64,000 nucleotides of DNA from Epiperipatus broadwayi (GCA_028023455.1 JAQFVV010012544.1:2746396-2810395), one strand, 5' to 3'. Positions 12,678-25,686 are shown, counted from the first letter of the stretch. The notes: generated from the sequence alone by a model not told the origin. Made by a program: numbers and translations.

Positions 12678-13303
12678 ATGTCATATTCAGTGTTAACTGA
12701 TTTAGTCCCATTTGACAGGAAATAAAAACTAAAGCTATCTGTAGTAATTAACTGTTATAGTTTAGTATATATTTATTACATGTTAAAGTAATAAATTTAA
12801 AAACTAAAACCTTTTTTTTTATTTTTATATCATCTTTGCCATGTAGGAGTTTCCAATTTTACAAATAATAAAGCATCAGGAGATTTACATGTTAAAAACA
12901 TTTTTAAAATGATTAAATTTGTCGTTTTGGGGGTTCTTTAGGGGAATTTTAAAAGTAGAATTCTCGTTTTCTCCTGCTCACTTCTAAAGTTTTTCACTGT
13001 TAATGATCTTAAAGAAAGTTTATTATATAGCTTTCTATTAATTAAATCTATAATCCGATCTCTTATCGTAGAAAATTTTCTTTAAAAATTTTTATAAGAT
13101 TGAATGTTAAATAATCTTTTGCTAAAATGGAAAGCAAATTTATTTTATCTTAATTCAAACAAAAAGTGTGAATTTATTTAAATAAATCTTCAATTAAACA
13201 ATTTTCACTTGTTCACGTGTATGTTGGATTTTTTCTATATTTATTGTATTTGTGCTTTTTAAAATAAAACTGTTCTATTTATTATGCCGAATATCACACT
13301 ACT
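12678..13303. other. AT-rich spacer, nothing recognised
   Basis: No supported gene or repeat boundary. Confidence 0.4.
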
Positions 13304-13316
13304 ATCTATCTATTCC

Positions 13317-13876
13317 AAACAAAGGCAAAACTCTCCATACAGTAGTGCCACCCTGTGCCAAACAGACTAATCAGTGGATGCCAGAAGGCTTGTGCATAAA
13401 ATCCCTATCTAGTGCCTACTCATCCAATATCCCCAGACTAGTTTCTGGCTTGTGGCCATCATCAGTGAGGAGCCTTGGATCTGAGAGCACTGCACCTAGA
13501 TTTTAGGATCTAATGCAACCCTCCAGCAGCCACCTTTTAACTCTACTACAAAACTATGAGAATGAAATTGAAAACATTGTTAATATCTTCAATCTAAGCT
13601 CAATAGCTTATATAGTCATATGGGTCTGAACTCAATTCAGCATCCATACATTTTGGTGTCTTTGGCTCTCAAACAACCATAGCCACCACCATCCTATTAT
13701 GCAGGATTGGTGTTAAACCACTAAACATCACATGATCACCATCTCTATACTAGCACATAATTGTTGTAAACAATTACTCTGTTTGGCACAGGGTGGCACT
13801 ACTGTATGGAGAGTTTTACCTTTGTTTACAACAATTATGTGCTAGTGTAGAGATGGTGATCATGTGATGTTTAGTG
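13317..13876. mobile_element. F1 foldback retroposon, copy 3 (long form)
   Basis: A 560-base copy starting AAACAAAGGCAAAACTCTCC and ending GATGTTTAGTG. It is flanked by an exact 13-base direct repeat, ATCTATCTATTCC, at 13304-13316 and 13877-13889. It keeps the internal region (TTCATCAGTGAGGAGCC-like core on the plus strand, then GCAACCCTCCAGCAGCC) that short copies lack. The right part is a second palindrome, about 13725-13876, made from the extra tail (CACTAAACATCACATGATC) facing its own reverse complement. The copy gives the clearest view of both family ends. Confidence 0.85.
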
Positions 13877-13889
13877 ATCTATCTATTCC

Positions 13890-14240
13890 CTTAGATATGC
13901 CTATTGTACAACCATGAAATTATTATACATTAAATAGATGAAATGCAAAACAGCCATGTTATGAGGAATGTACCACTACTCATGAAGTATTTACTTTTTT
14001 ATGTGCAAAGGAAAAATGCAAAAGAAAAGTATAGTTTTATATATAATTTTATTGATGAGTTGGAAGGAATAAAATTCTAAAAGACTTCATTAGTAATATG
14101 ACACTGTGTTCTAACATAGAGTAGACAGATGAAGGGAGCTTGAAAGTCTGTGTTCAAATCCTCTATATTACTTCTAAACTTCAGGTATATAAAGTATATT
14201 TGTATTTAAATATTACAAATTACTTTATATTCTTGTAATA
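13890..14240. other. AT-rich spacer, nothing recognised
   Basis: No supported gene. A GTTCAAATCC at about 14153 resembles a tRNA B box, but no A box was found near it. Confidence 0.4.
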
Positions 14241-14244
14241 AAGA

Positions 14245-14330
14245 AAAGGGAAATATAATCTTCAGTCATGTGCTCTTTCACAAATTTATGTGTACTTGCC
14301 CATGAGCTCAGTTTAAAAAATATATTTGGA
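14245..14330 (+). repeat. F2 repeat, partial copy
   Basis: Similar to 14898-14980 in direct orientation: both have TCATG-CTCTTTCACAAATTTA followed by CATGAGCTCAGTTTAAAAAA. It is a fragment of the F2 family whose fuller copies are at 14640-15325 and 21290-21700. Confidence 0.5.
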
Positions 14331-14517
14331 TATGTATATATAGATGTAGGTATGAAATTTATATATGTCTAGAGGTGATGTAGTTCTATATGTATATGTA
14401 TGAAGGGAATATATGTGTATATTTTGATATATATGTGTATTTTATATTTGTGAAATGATGGTTGTGTATTTTTATATATATATGAAATGATGGTTATGTA
14501 TTTATATTATTCAAATA

Positions 14518-14590
14518 TTGTAGCTCTGATGAAGACTGCTGGACAGTTGAAAACTGTAAGGGAAATAAATAAGTTTTTAAGAAAATTTGT
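14518..14590 (+). repeat. Retroelement tail with CTGATGA-stem-GAAA motif
   Basis: Contains CTGATGAAG at 14525, then a stem GACTG / CTGGA loop / CAGTT, then GAAAAC, and AATAAATAAG downstream. A second diverged copy of the same tail is at 23106-23215, so this is a dispersed element end rather than chance. Confidence 0.45.
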
Positions 14591-14639
14591 TTGCATTGAA
14601 ATGTATATGAAAGAAGTGTTATAAGCAATATATATTTAA

Positions 14640-15325
14640 AAAATATAAGTGGTTCATTTTTGTTTAGAGCTCATCGCTAAATAAGCCAACATTTTGCACA
14701 CCATGCTAAACTAGAGCTTTAAGTTATTGTGTGCCTGAATTAAAAATTAACAAATGAATTGTATAAACGTATTCATTCTATAGCAGGAGAGAAATAGAAT
14801 CTCATTTTTAACTACCTGCTTTAGAAATCCATATTAAATCTTGAATTTTACTGTAATAAATAAGTCATTTATATAGCACTGACTACTTGTGTAATAAAGG
14901 AAAGGAATATAAATCTTTTGGTCATGACCTCTTTCACAAATTTACATGCACATGCCCATGAGCTCAGTTTAAAAAACATAAATGGTCCACTTATGTTTAG
15001 AGCTTATCGTTAAATAAGTTAACAGTAAAAACCAAATTTTAATATTTATTTCTAATTGCAGGTAGTTATAAATGAGAATGAATATGTTTCTACAATTCAT
15101 TTGTTAATTTATAATTCAGGTACACAATAAATTAAAGCCCTGATTTAGCATGGTGGGCAAAATGTTGGCTTATTTAATGAAAAGCTCTAAACATAAGGGG
15201 ACCACTCATGTTTTTTTAAACTAAGTTTATGGGCGAGTGTGTAAATTTATGAAGAGTGACTGCAGGTTTTTGTTTCCCTTCTCTTTATTACATATGTAGT
15301 CAGCGTTATATAAACTATTTATTAT
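14640..15325. mobile_element. F2 foldback element(s), nested
   Basis: The right part, about 14862-15325, has inverted ends. TTATATAGCACTGACTACTT followed by GTGTAATAAAGG on the left faces ATTACATATGTAGTCAGCG and TTATATAAACTATTTATT on the right. Inside are inverted copies of TGTTTAGAGCTTATCGTTAA. The left part (14640-14860) repeats the inner sequence (AGCTCATCGCTAAATAAGCC, then TAGCAGGAGAGAAATAGAATC). No ORF. A non-autonomous foldback or MITE is likely; the direct repeats at its edges are not clear. Confidence 0.6.
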
Positions 15326-16750
15326 TATATTCTTGGAAAAGCATAATCTTACATATTTCTTGCATGACTTTCGCAATGAATATATTATTATAATTTAAAT
15401 GAATTTCCTTGAAGTTAATTTAAAAGTAGAGTAAAGGTATTTCAAATAACATTCTGAATATAATGTGAAACTTTGTTTTATTAATTACTCCAATAAAGTT
15501 TTAAAAAATAGAAAATGTAGCATAGAATGTTAATAAAAAAGAGCTATAAGATTTTATTAGGAATAAAACTCAGTCCCTATATCCACTTATTGACTCTGTG
15601 GATCAAAAAATGAATGCAAAGGAAATATATATCTTAATATTACTGCATTTGTATAAACCTAATATGCTGTTGGAATTATATTTGTTATATTAAAAATATA
15701 TGCTTTATAATCTTGTAAATAATTTTTTTTAGTATACAATTCTTATCCTCTCAAAATTATGTGTATATTGATTAACCTAGGAATTAAACTTCAGCCAAGA
15801 TAGAGGTTGGTTCATTGTATATAACAAATTTGTGCAGTTGCCATTTTATTAGTCCATAAGGTCAGATAAAAAAGAACACTAGTATATAAAGATGAAAATG
15901 AATTTTGACAACTCACTATCACAAAGTATCATTTTTTGTTAAAACTAAAATAAGATGATAGACTGATCACATGAAAGTAAGTTGTTTTTAGAATGATGTG
16001 TTCCATTTCAAACCTTAATATTTTTAATAGTTTCAGTGATATATTTCATATTTGGTCACTCATGTTAATTCCAATATATATCTTTCTATATTTTGATGTG
16101 TGGTTTGAAATTTCTATAATAAATTTCTAATCCATATGCATATAGTATAAAAAAAATTTTCAACACATGGACATATGATCACTTATTTATTTCTACCAAA
16201 ACATAATCATCATTGATAATCCTCATTAACAGCCACTTGTGAATAAGTAAAATCATTCTAGCATCGCTATGTGTATAAAGTTTTGAGAACTCATTGCAAC
16301 TGTTAAAATATAATAGAAATAGTCATCTATTGACTGCACTTGACAATACTCTAAGTTCAAGTACTGTCACTAGAAGTATTTGCATTTAAATTTAAATAGC
16401 CACAATGAGTTGATCTCAAAATGTTACATATAAAACATTTAGCACTGTAAATTCTTATTTATTATACATATAATGAGAATAAATTAAAACATTGACAATG
16501 ACTATAAATCAGATTATTAACTACAAATACATCTACATATATTACGAACTATCCTTAATATATTTATTTGATATCTTGTGATGATGTATTTCATTACCTT
16601 CTTCTGCAGCAAATTTAACTTTTTGAAATATTTTAACAATTGTTAATTACAGTTCTCCATTATATGTTATTGTCAGTCATATTTTTCCAATGAAAGAATC
16701 AATACTACATTTCTTTAATATATCTTTGAAATAATATTTATACTCTAGAG
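15326..16750. other. AT-rich spacer, nothing recognised
   Basis: No supported gene or bounded repeat. Confidence 0.4.
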
Positions 16751-16759
16751 AGATGATTT

Positions 16760-17040
16760 ATGCTGAAGTTTACCATTAAATACGTTTTAGCGAGCCTATA
16801 ATTATTCATTCTTTTCACAGACCCATATATTAGAACATATCAGTTGGCATTATGATCTTGACATCATATATTTAAAATCTTCAAAATATCCTTAAAATGA
16901 AAATTTTTAAAGCATTTATGTTACATTGATAAAGGATCCAGATCTTACTGCCATACAATAAATTGATCAGAATATTAACTTTTTATATCATAAATTTTCT
17001 TCCAATTTATTAAATGTAACAGCAGCACATCAATATCTGC
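16760..17040 (-). pseudogene. Decayed LINE reverse-transcriptase fragment
   Basis: Read on the minus strand from about 16990, one frame gives LINLLYGSKIWILY followed by ALKIFILRIF and IYDVKIIMP. These parallel the LLYG-E-WTLY / L--F--R-LR-IL-I-W-D-IP region that follows the catalytic core of many LINE reverse transcriptases. Stops interrupt it, and no YADD box or endonuclease is visible. It is a dead fragment, and its clade is not resolvable by eye. Confidence 0.42.
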
Positions 17041-17198
17041 ATTGCATATACAACCAAATCAGCTTTTTCATTTAAAAGAAAACTAAAATATTTAAAGAAT
17101 TCACATTCCTAACCTAATAACTACCTATTCTAATAGCCATCCAACTTAAAAATTACTCAGGGTTGTGTTTTAATCATTAATTAATAAAAGACTAAACT

Positions 17199-17303
17199 AA
17201 AATCTTTTTTTTCCATATGTCAAAGTATCGGCCAGGAAGTGAACCCGCGACAAGTCAGCAAGCTTGCAAGGTTGCTGCGCTGACCTCTCAGCTACCAATG
17301 CTT
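17199..17303 (-). mobile_element. tRNA-derived SINE (S1), diverged copy
   Basis: The minus strand reads TTGGTAGCTGAGAGGTCAGC followed by GGGTTCACTTCC. This is a Pol III A-box-like and B-box-like pair spaced as in a long-variable-arm tRNA, followed by a short A-rich tail. The flanking direct repeat is GACTAAACT, 9 bases, at 17190-17198 and 17304-17312. Same family as 25687-25794 and 26598-26703, but more mutated. Confidence 0.7.
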
Positions 17304-17510
17304 GACTAAACTGCATCAGAATCAAATCATTAAATTAAACACAGTGTGCTGTTAATCTAGATGGCAAGAAAATATTTTGGGTTTTTTTTAATTAATTGAA
17401 ATTATACATACCACTTACAAATCTTTTCTTTTGACTGATGATTCATGTAAATTGACACTTGTTTCAAGAAGTTATCTATAAATTGATCCACAATCTTAAA
17501 AATGTAATGG

Positions 17511-17902
17511 TCACTCCACTACACATGCGCTAGAAAATTTAAACATTTAATGAATACTCTTCTTTTTAAACATCTCCCTAATTATTAGTACAGATTAAAA
17601 CATAGGCTATATAAATAAATAACTCATTATATATGTTTAACATTTCATCTAATAATGACGTATTATAAATTGTAAAAATTTCACAAGCGACATTCATTTA
17701 AACATTGAAAAAGGAAGTGAAAGTAATTACTTAATATCTTCGCGCTCTCATTTCCAAATGTTTAAGATTGCCTATACATGTGTGCTTAATTTAAAAAGAG
17801 AGTGGATTCATTTGATCTTTTCAAAAGACTTCATCTTGTATTTGGAAAGAAGAGTATTCATTAAATGTTTAAATCTATCTAGCCGTATGTGTAGTGGAGT
17901 GA
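17511..17902. mobile_element. F3 foldback element
   Basis: Long inverted arms: TCACTCCACTACACATGCGC (17511) through AATGAATACTCTTCTT (to 17564), and AAGAAGAGTATTCATTAAAT (17847) through GTAGTGGAGTGA (17902). A segment similar to its interior (GGATTCATTTGATCTTTTC) recurs in the foldback at 22029-22238. A surrounding sequence, ATATAAATAAATAACTCATT, is directly repeated at about 17606 and 17940, so the element may be tandem or nested. No coding capacity. Confidence 0.6.
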
Positions 17903-17964
17903 ACCCTAATTATTATTACAGATTGAAATATAGCACTATATAAATAAATAACTCATTATATAAT

Positions 17965-18210
17965 CTTAAAAATGGAAAGTAATGTTGACCTATTACACAT
18001 TTTTATATAATACTAGTGTTTATTACAAATGCTCAAATCTTCCACATAAAATAATACTTTTTTTTAATACTATAATGTAGACGCTGTATAAACATAGCTA
18101 TAAACCTCTTCAATTAATTTAGTCCAATACCTTAACTAAATTATAAAAGCAATATCTAAACCAAATTATGCTTACAGTGTTTTTTAATTTTCTAAAATCC
18201 TTGAAAATTT
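17965..18210. other. AT-rich spacer, nothing recognised
   Basis: No supported feature. Confidence 0.4.
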
Positions 18211-18220
18211 TTTTACTTTA

Positions 18221-18565
18221 AATCTTCACACAATCTCCAGACAGTAATGCCACCAAGTGCAAACTTTTATAATCAATGAATGCAGAAAGGTTTGTCCATA
18301 AAATCCCTATCTATTGACCACTCATCCAATATCCTCAGACTAGTTTCTAGCTGGAGGGTTGCATTGGATTTTAAAATCTAGGTACAGGGTTCTCAAATCC
18401 AAGGCTCCTCACTGATGAAAGCCACAAGCTAGAAACTAGTCTGGGGATGTTGAGTGAGTAGGCATTAGATAGAAATTTTATGCATAAACCTCCCTGCATC
18501 CATTGATTAAGAAAACTTGCACTTTGTGGCACTATTGTATGGAAGAGTTTGGTACTCTTATTAAC
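18221..18565. mobile_element. F1 foldback retroposon, copy 4
   Basis: A 345-base copy with both arms (CAGACAGTAATGCCACC on the left, GTGGCACTATTGTATGGAAG on the right) and the loop region GCATTGGATTTTAAAATCTAGG. The direct repeat TTTTACTTTA (10 bases) flanks it at 18211-18220 and 18566-18575. The plus strand keeps CACTGATGAAAGCCACAAGC and GAAACTAGTC. Confidence 0.78.
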
Positions 18566-18575
18566 TTTTACTTTA

Positions 18576-21289
18576 GACAATGATATTTATTATAGTCTTT
18601 TCTATTCTTTTTATAAAATTTAATAATAGATGTATTCTTAGTATTAGATGATATAGCAGACATGTCTATGATGGCACCCATGGTCTACTGGTAGCCCGTG
18701 AGTGGTCTGAAAGTAGACCATGAAGCTGTCATGAACACTGACAAATTATAGTGATAAATTCAGAGCTGATTTGAATATAAAAAATAATAAAAAATGAAAA
18801 AAATGGTCTTCTATTTTCTAATTAGTGATTCTCAGCTTCAACTTACGATAACATGAAAACTATACACATTACATGTGCATTATTCGATAAAAAATAAAGA
18901 TTTTATGATTTTTCTAAATAGAACTTTTTTTTCATTGTTGTTATTCTTATGGTTTAATGTTTACCAAGAAAGTTATAGTGGAGAATAATGGTTAATCAAC
19001 AGATTTAAGCATTATTCATGATTTCTCATCGTGAAACTAACAAACTAAGCTTCTCTCATAATTTTTGTTAATGACTTCTTAAAAGTAAAAGTAATTATAA
19101 TGTCTAAAAAAAAAAAATTAACAAGCCATAAATCTAGACATTATCATTATTTCATGATCTTTTTCCTGATGAATTAGACGTTTGATGATTGAACGTTATT
19201 ACTAGATTTTCAGTCACTCCTAAGCATTTATTTAGTTATTATTTTATAGCAAAATAAATGGAAAAAATCATTTATGATATTCCTTTTATATATTTTCTTG
19301 TCTAAATTTTAACAATAAAAAAAGCCAAATATTAAAAGTAAAAATTGCAATAAAATTTAGCCAATTAGATATATATGTAACCATGATCATTTCCATGTAA
19401 ACTTTAGAGTTGTGTACCAGATATACAGAGAAGTATAGTTGATAAAACTATTAAGAAATTTACCAATTACAGTTAACATTTAATAATGTCATTCAAAACC
19501 AATAAAGAGATTTCAAATAATGGTTCTGCAGCAGGTAGTTATTAGGAACTGGGTTCAAATTATGTGTCTGTAGCCATTATCTCCATGTGTACCATATAAT
19601 TTTTCATAGATAAAAATACAACTTCTGATATCTGGTTACTCAAGTTGTGCTCTTAGTAGTTTCATAATATTCCAAAAAAAAAAAAAAAGTACTGTGTTGC
19701 CTGCCTAGAAAAAAGGTGTGTAAGTTTTATTTATTGACTAGAGTGCTGATTAGACACAAACCAGTGTTCAGAGAGACTGTTTTATTGTTTATTAACTGAA
19801 ATAGTAATGTACTCTACAAACTTCACCTCACTTATCTTTATTTAGGAGTATTGTCTGATATGCCAGTTTCTGCAACATCTTTCTACATTGTTGCTTTGAC
19901 TTTGTGATCAGATGAAGAGAAATGATGATATACCTATAAATGTAATGTTGCCATTGGCTCAGTTGTTAGGAAGTTTTATTCTAAATGGGATGTGATTCTT
20001 TTTATTATCAAAAACTCAAAAATTTGAGCATCCTGACAAAAACACAGACAGGATAAGTTAATATAAAAGTACTTAATAGTTTTAATTTCACTAAGCTGTA
20101 TATGTCTTGGTCCAAATCTAAATGAGAAGATAGAATGGATGTTTCATTAAAAGTCATTATCTCAATGCTTGTATCATCATTTAAAAGACAATCAAAATAT
20201 TATCTCCATCCATTCAAAATATTATAACTATAATATGAACAAATGCTTTCTTTGAATTTAATAAGAGAATACACTTTTTTAGATTCATATACTGTGTTAT
20301 TTTCACTGCATTAAAAAATTATCTTCTTTGCATTTTAATTCATTAATTGTTGAACTAATTACTTATTGAACTTCTAATTTGAAATCCCAATACTGCTTAG
20401 AGAGTTTTGTATTTGGTTTATTTTTTTAATAAAATCAATACTTCATTATTTTTCTTAAAGCATGTCTCATTAGTTTCAATATATATAAAACAAATAACTT
20501 CCCACAGTTTTTCTTTTCAAATCTTGTTTTATTTTATAAAACATTTTTATTTCAATTTTCTTCTAATGTATTGACATATTATATGGTTATTATCAAGGAT
20601 TGTTCCTATAAAATATATGTACTTTTGCAGATATGTTTACAAAGAATTAATTAAAGCAGAATAAAATATTTTCACATAAGTTATATTTTTTACTTACTTT
20701 ATATTTATTTGTATCCTTTATTTTTTTAATTTTTAATTTAAAAATCTTTGAATTATTTATATATACTCTTCTATAATTTAAAACTGGTTTTCTCATTCCT
20801 ATATATAATATTTTTTAAGTTATCTTTCTTTACAATATCTAATATTTTCCAATATCTTTTTCAAAATTTAAATGCTTAGATTCTTTCATGTGTTGGTATA
20901 TATTAGAATTTCTTTTTTTTTAATGCTGTTTTAATCTGGTTTTTAATTTCTTTTTGTTATTCTTACATATGAAATATTTTCATTATCACTTACAATCTAA
21001 ACAATTGGTAATACAAATATCATTCATATTTTTCAGTGCCCCATTTTTTTAACATTTATCAATTTATTAGAATTTATCTTCTTTTTATAAACTGGATTAT
21101 TTTTTTTATCTTGTAAAATTAACTATTTGTTAAATCAAAATCACTATAATTTCTATAATTTTTTATATTCCTTACATTTCTTATATATATATTATATTTT
21201 TATTTATTTATTTATTCTATCTATATTTTTTTAACATAATTTATTAATTAATTTAATACAATAATCATTTATTTTTATTTATTTTTTTA
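18576..21289. other. AT-rich stretch, nothing firmly recognised
   Basis: No exon or complete repeat. Patches near 19520-19560 (GGGTTCAAATT) and 19955 (TTGGCTCAGTTG) look like isolated tRNA boxes, perhaps from eroded SINEs. 20400-21280 is strongly T-rich, which could be an eroded element on the minus strand, but no protein motif was found. Confidence 0.4.
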
Positions 21290-21700
21290 TAAAGAAGACA
21301 ACAAGCGTCCAATCATGCACTTTTATGAATTTTACATGCATTTTCCCATGAGCATCAGTCTAAAAAGCATATGTCTATGCTTATGCTTAGAGCTTATCTT
21401 TATATAATCCAATATCTGCTTACTATGCTGAAATCAGGGTTTCAAACTATTGTGTGCTGAATTATAAATTGTTATGTGAATTGTACAAACCTAATCATTT
21501 TATAGCAGGAGAGAGATAGAATCCCATTTTTAACTACCAGCAATTAAAAATAAATAGTAAATTTTGAATTTACTGTAGTAAATAGTCTATTATTTATATA
21601 GCACTGATTATATATGTAATATAAAGAAGGCAACAAATTTGTAAAAGCCCATGGCTGGGGGACATAGTCAGCGCTATATAAATAAGAGCTATTTATTACA
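21290..21700 (+). repeat. F2 repeat, long copy
   Basis: Shares with 14640-14990, in the same orientation and order: TAGAGCTTAT, ATAGCAGGAGAG then ATAGAATC, TATATAGCACTGA, and an end resembling GTCAGCGCTATATAAATAA. The two ends (TATATAGCACTGATTATAT near 21597, CATAGTCAGCGCTATATAAA near 21664) are inverted, so the right part is a short foldback. Confidence 0.55.
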
Positions 21701-22028
21701 GTAAATTCATTTTTATAGTATTTTTATTCTTAAAAAAATTACTTGATATAATAAAAAGATGATTTTGAAAATACAAATTGTAATTTTAGGATTTAATAGC
21801 TATTGAAATTTAGTTCTGACAGTAGATACTTCTAAAGAGCAAATATCAAATTTTATCACAATATGATTGAAATAGGCTTTATTTTTTTAATACAGCTACC
21901 ATTTAATTCTGTCGCATGTTAGTCTGTGTTTTATACGATTGTCAGGATTTGAAAATGTCATTGTTTTGAGTGTGCATGTACACAAGTTTTTATGAGATAT
22001 TTATTTTATATAGCGCGATGTTTATGAA

Positions 22029-22238
22029 TTGTAATAAACTAAAGATCAGCTTTTCAAGTTAATGCACATGCTTAAGATTTGCCCATACTTAAGCATTTGG
22101 GTTGAAAAAATAGGTGGATTCATTCTATTCTTTCGCAAAGACTTTATCTTGTGTTGGAAATAAAAGTATTCATTTATCATTAAGATTCACAAAGCGCATG
22201 TGCATTAGCTTGAAAAGCTGATCTTTAGTTTATTACAA
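22029..22238. mobile_element. F3-related foldback element
   Basis: Two 43-base inverted arms with very few mismatches: TTGTAATAAACTAAAGATCA (22029) continuing to GCACATGC (22071), and GCATGTGCATTAGCTTGAAA (22196) continuing to TTTATTACAA (22238). The 124-base loop includes GGATTCATTCTATTCTTTCG, similar to the F3 interior at 17.8 kb. High arm identity suggests a fairly recent insertion. Confidence 0.7.
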
Positions 22239-22239
22239 G

Positions 22240-23100
22240 TTTTTATAATGATTTTCTGATTGAATCAAACATCTGTGATGATCAGGACAATTCATGTTTA
22301 TGCAAACATTTAACAATTGCAGATCATTTGAATTTACAGCATCAATACCATTATTTCAAATTTTGAACCAAGTTCTGCTCCTAACAATACTTTGCATCAA
22401 TGTTATTTTTTTAAAAAAATGTTTTTCAATGCTATTGGAGTATAAAACTGCTGCCTTTGCACAAATCACGTTTTAATATCCTTAGCTTTTCATAAATATA
22501 TTTAGAAATTTGGGGGCAGGGGGAAATACCAAATTAGATCTCATAGTTAAAACATACAATCGGTGTTTAATTCTATAACTAATTCCACCCAATCTGAAGA
22601 TATTTATAGTTGTTCATTTGTCTAATGCGTTACTTTAAAACTTTGTTCTCTTTAAAATAATCATTGAAAGTCACCTAAATCTGTTAGCATTTATTTTGAA
22701 TCTCACTCCATCGCCTTGATAGTTTTTCTAATATTGGTTTAAACTCTGAATCATTATTTGCAAAACCAACCATATCATCTGTAATATCTAAATAAGTAAT
22801 CTTTCTTAAATGTATTTCTTAACCTTTCCGTTTTAATAACCAAAATATTTTCTGAAAATCACCTGTAAAAAGTTTTTGGGAAAATAGAATCATTCTTTTA
22901 GACATATAATTTATATTTATTTTCTCTTTATATTGTATATTTTATTTTATATTAACTGGATTATTTTATTTGGGTTTGTTTATATTTATTTCAGTTTTAT
23001 TATGTACTGTTATATATTTTATGTTGTTTTTATTTTTTTATTGTTTATATTTTTTATGGTATTGTTTATATACTTATGTATTTTATTTATTTTGTTCATC
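22240..23100. other. AT-rich spacer, nothing recognised
   Basis: No supported feature. The second half (22900-23090) is T-rich. Confidence 0.4.
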
Positions 23101-23105
23101 ATATT

Positions 23106-23215
23106 ATAGCTCTGAAGACGACTGCAGGACAGTCAAAATGTAAAGTGTATGTACATATGTACAATAAAAGACTTTCGCTAAAAATTATTAAAAGTGTTTT
23201 GCATAAATTGTATTA
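23106..23215 (+). repeat. Retroelement tail with CTGAAGA-stem motif
   Basis: CTGAAGA at 23112 is followed by a perfect 5-bp stem GACTG / CAGGA / CAGTC and then AAAATG where GAAAC is expected, then AATAAAAGACTTTCGCTAAA. It parallels 14518-14590. The stem is intact while the GAAA core is lost. Confidence 0.45.
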
Positions 23216-23920
23216 TCCTTTTAAATCCTTCTGTATTGATGTATAATAAATACCCTTAGTGTTGCTATATTATCTAATCACTGTTGTTACATTATAATAA
23301 CTATTCGAAATGGTGTCATATTACTTGGCTCTAAATTTGATATTCTATAACTTTATACACAGCAAAAATGTTGTAGACAATTGCATTTTCGTAATTTACA
23401 AATTCAATGCAAATTGATACTTTCATTAACTTTTCTTCATTCTAGGATGAAACCATTTTTTAAATGTAATTTGTTCTTAATTGATTTATTCCAAACTTAG
23501 TAAAGATCTTATATAGAAGTAATAAAAGACTACTTGATTTATAATTTCTAATATGTTTTCTTAGATATCAATACAGCTATTACATTTTTCTCATATTCTG
23601 GTAAATCTTTAGCATTTAAATATTTGGCATTTAATTATGGCAATACAATATCTACAGTAATTTCCACATTTCCTAAAGCCTTTCTATTCTTTATCGATTT
23701 AATTACTAAAAGCTCATAGATTCATATTTCTCTAAAAAAATCTAATCTCTATTAAAGTATCCAAACAAAAATTTTTTTTTACTGCTATAGATACAAAATA
23801 TTGTCCGATAAGAAATATAAACTTTCTTTTTCCTAACTTTCTATATCTGATTCTGATAACAAGCATTGATAAAATGCATATAAATATACCAACCAGTGGA
23901 ATTATATGCTGCCTAACACT
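23216..23920. other. AT-rich spacer, nothing recognised
   Basis: No supported feature. The minus-strand frame here looks like a chance frame opposite AT-rich sequence. Confidence 0.4.
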
Positions 23921-23929
23921 GGCAAAAAC

Positions 23930-24110
23930 AAAAGAAAAAATCTTCACAGCCTTTTTAGAACAACACCAAAAAATACGTGGATGATGTACTTGTATGTGGA
24001 CCTGCACAGAAAATAGCAGATATGCACAACCAATTAACCGCTGAATCTTTATTGCAATGAATTATTGAAAATATGACAAACATCATTAAATTTCTAGTCT
24101 TAATAATTAA
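23930..24110 (+). pseudogene. Reverse-transcriptase catalytic-box scrap
   Basis: A plus-strand frame reads AFLEQH, a frameshift, then KYVDDVLVCGPAQKIADMHN, then after a stop ENMTNIIKFLV. YVDD is the RT catalytic box, and a downstream N-NIKF is seen in Penelope-like and some LTR reverse transcriptases. The region beyond to about 25000 is A-rich with many stops and could be the rest of the decayed element. The class is unresolved; Penelope-like is my best guess. Confidence 0.4.
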
Positions 24111-25673
24111 TAGAACTTGGACTACAAAATGATGCTAAAACCATTAGAAATAATAGGTGCAATCCACAAACAAGCTGCATTTAAATGATTCCTCAACAGA
24201 AATCAATGACTGCAAATATGAAGCAGAACAAATATACAACATTGAAGCATAGGTGAAACATCTAAGCAGCATAAGTTATAGCCAAGAACCACCCAACAAA
24301 AAAATGAAAAGGTATAATACCAAAATAAAGCAGAATATAAGGGTATAAGATTATAATGCCTTATATACAAAAAATGACAAATAAAATAAAAACTATTTGC
24401 CAACAAAGACACAATATCAGCTTCTGAATATACTTCAGACTCAATGAACAGACAAACAATACTGAAGAAAAATTACAAAAAAAAAGAAATTTTACAAATA
24501 GCTTATGAAATTCAGTTCATGGGTCCAGATTGTGCAGCCATATATTATGGAAAATCATATAACAACATTACTACAAGGATCACTCACCTATAAAAACACA
24601 CACAAAAAAAAACTCTGAATATTTGTCTGTGTTTTCAAATCACTAAAAAGAATATAGACATAACTTTTATCCACAAGATATCAAACTAGTGTGCTTACAA
24701 CATGATATAAAAAGAAAAATGAAGGACACTTGATACATTGCAAATAACAACAATGTTATAAACAAATACGCTAATAACATTAAAATATTTAAATTAGCCT
24801 ATTTACATATTAAGAATAATAACAAGGTAACATAAAAGCAGCTAATCAACAAAATAATATGGCAACAATAATGGTGCTTAGAAGTGAAAGTGCACTAAGC
24901 CAAACAGAAAACAAATGAAAAAAAGAATAATACTTCACTAGACATACTAACATATAAGTGTTCAAGACTAAATGGATTTGTAAGTAATCATTAAAAACCA
25001 GTCAACACTTAGACATTCCCAATATCAATAACAATCAACTATTTCAAACTGTTGTCCTTTTAACAATAATGGTGAAATCCTACCTTTATTAGTGGTGCAT
25101 CACTAAATATTGTAACTTGAAGCATAGAGATTGAAATTATTGATACAAAGAAGTTTAAATGCAGACTAAATAAATAGATGATTATAACTTTAGAAACTGC
25201 AATTATAATTTTCAAATTGCACCCAAAGTATTACTTAAATAATAAGTGTAATAATGTTCAAGGCTAAATGGATTCTTAAGTAATCATTAAAAACCATTCA
25301 ACAATTAGATTTCTTTAGATATTGTTAAAGTTCGTTTTAAATGGTTTAACAAAAATTACTATAAAAAAAAAAAAAACAAACACTGACAACTTAAATATTC
25401 TCAACAGTTAGAGTCATTAATGTTGCTTAGAGCTCTATAAATTAAGTTTTTAAAATTAAAAGTTCTAAAACAAAATTGAATGTTAAAAGAAATGATCCTT
25501 TTAGTTTAATTTTACTTACAAATCTTTGCCAATTGACTGAGATCTCATTTAGCTGTCATGGGTTCAAACTATTCTATGAAGCATGATGATTCTTAGATAA
25601 TAATTACCCAGATGATACCAGTGAAGCAAATGGCTTTGAATGATGAATTGAAGGCCCCATCTGGAGATATTGT
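24111..25673. other. A-rich decayed sequence, probably retroelement debris
   Basis: Long A-rich plus-strand sequence with stop-riddled frames. A direct repeat (TCAAGGCTAAATGGATTCTT near 25259, TCAAGACTAAATGGATTTGT near 24962, each followed by AGTAATCATTAAAAACCA) suggests a duplicated element piece. No identifiable domain beyond the RT box upstream. Confidence 0.35.
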
Positions 25674-25686
25674 CTATTTGTTTACC

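Noticed and set aside
13304-13889. F1 as a hAT or other cut-and-paste MITE
   Set aside because: Target duplications range from 8 to 15 bases between copies; a hAT element would give 8 bases throughout.
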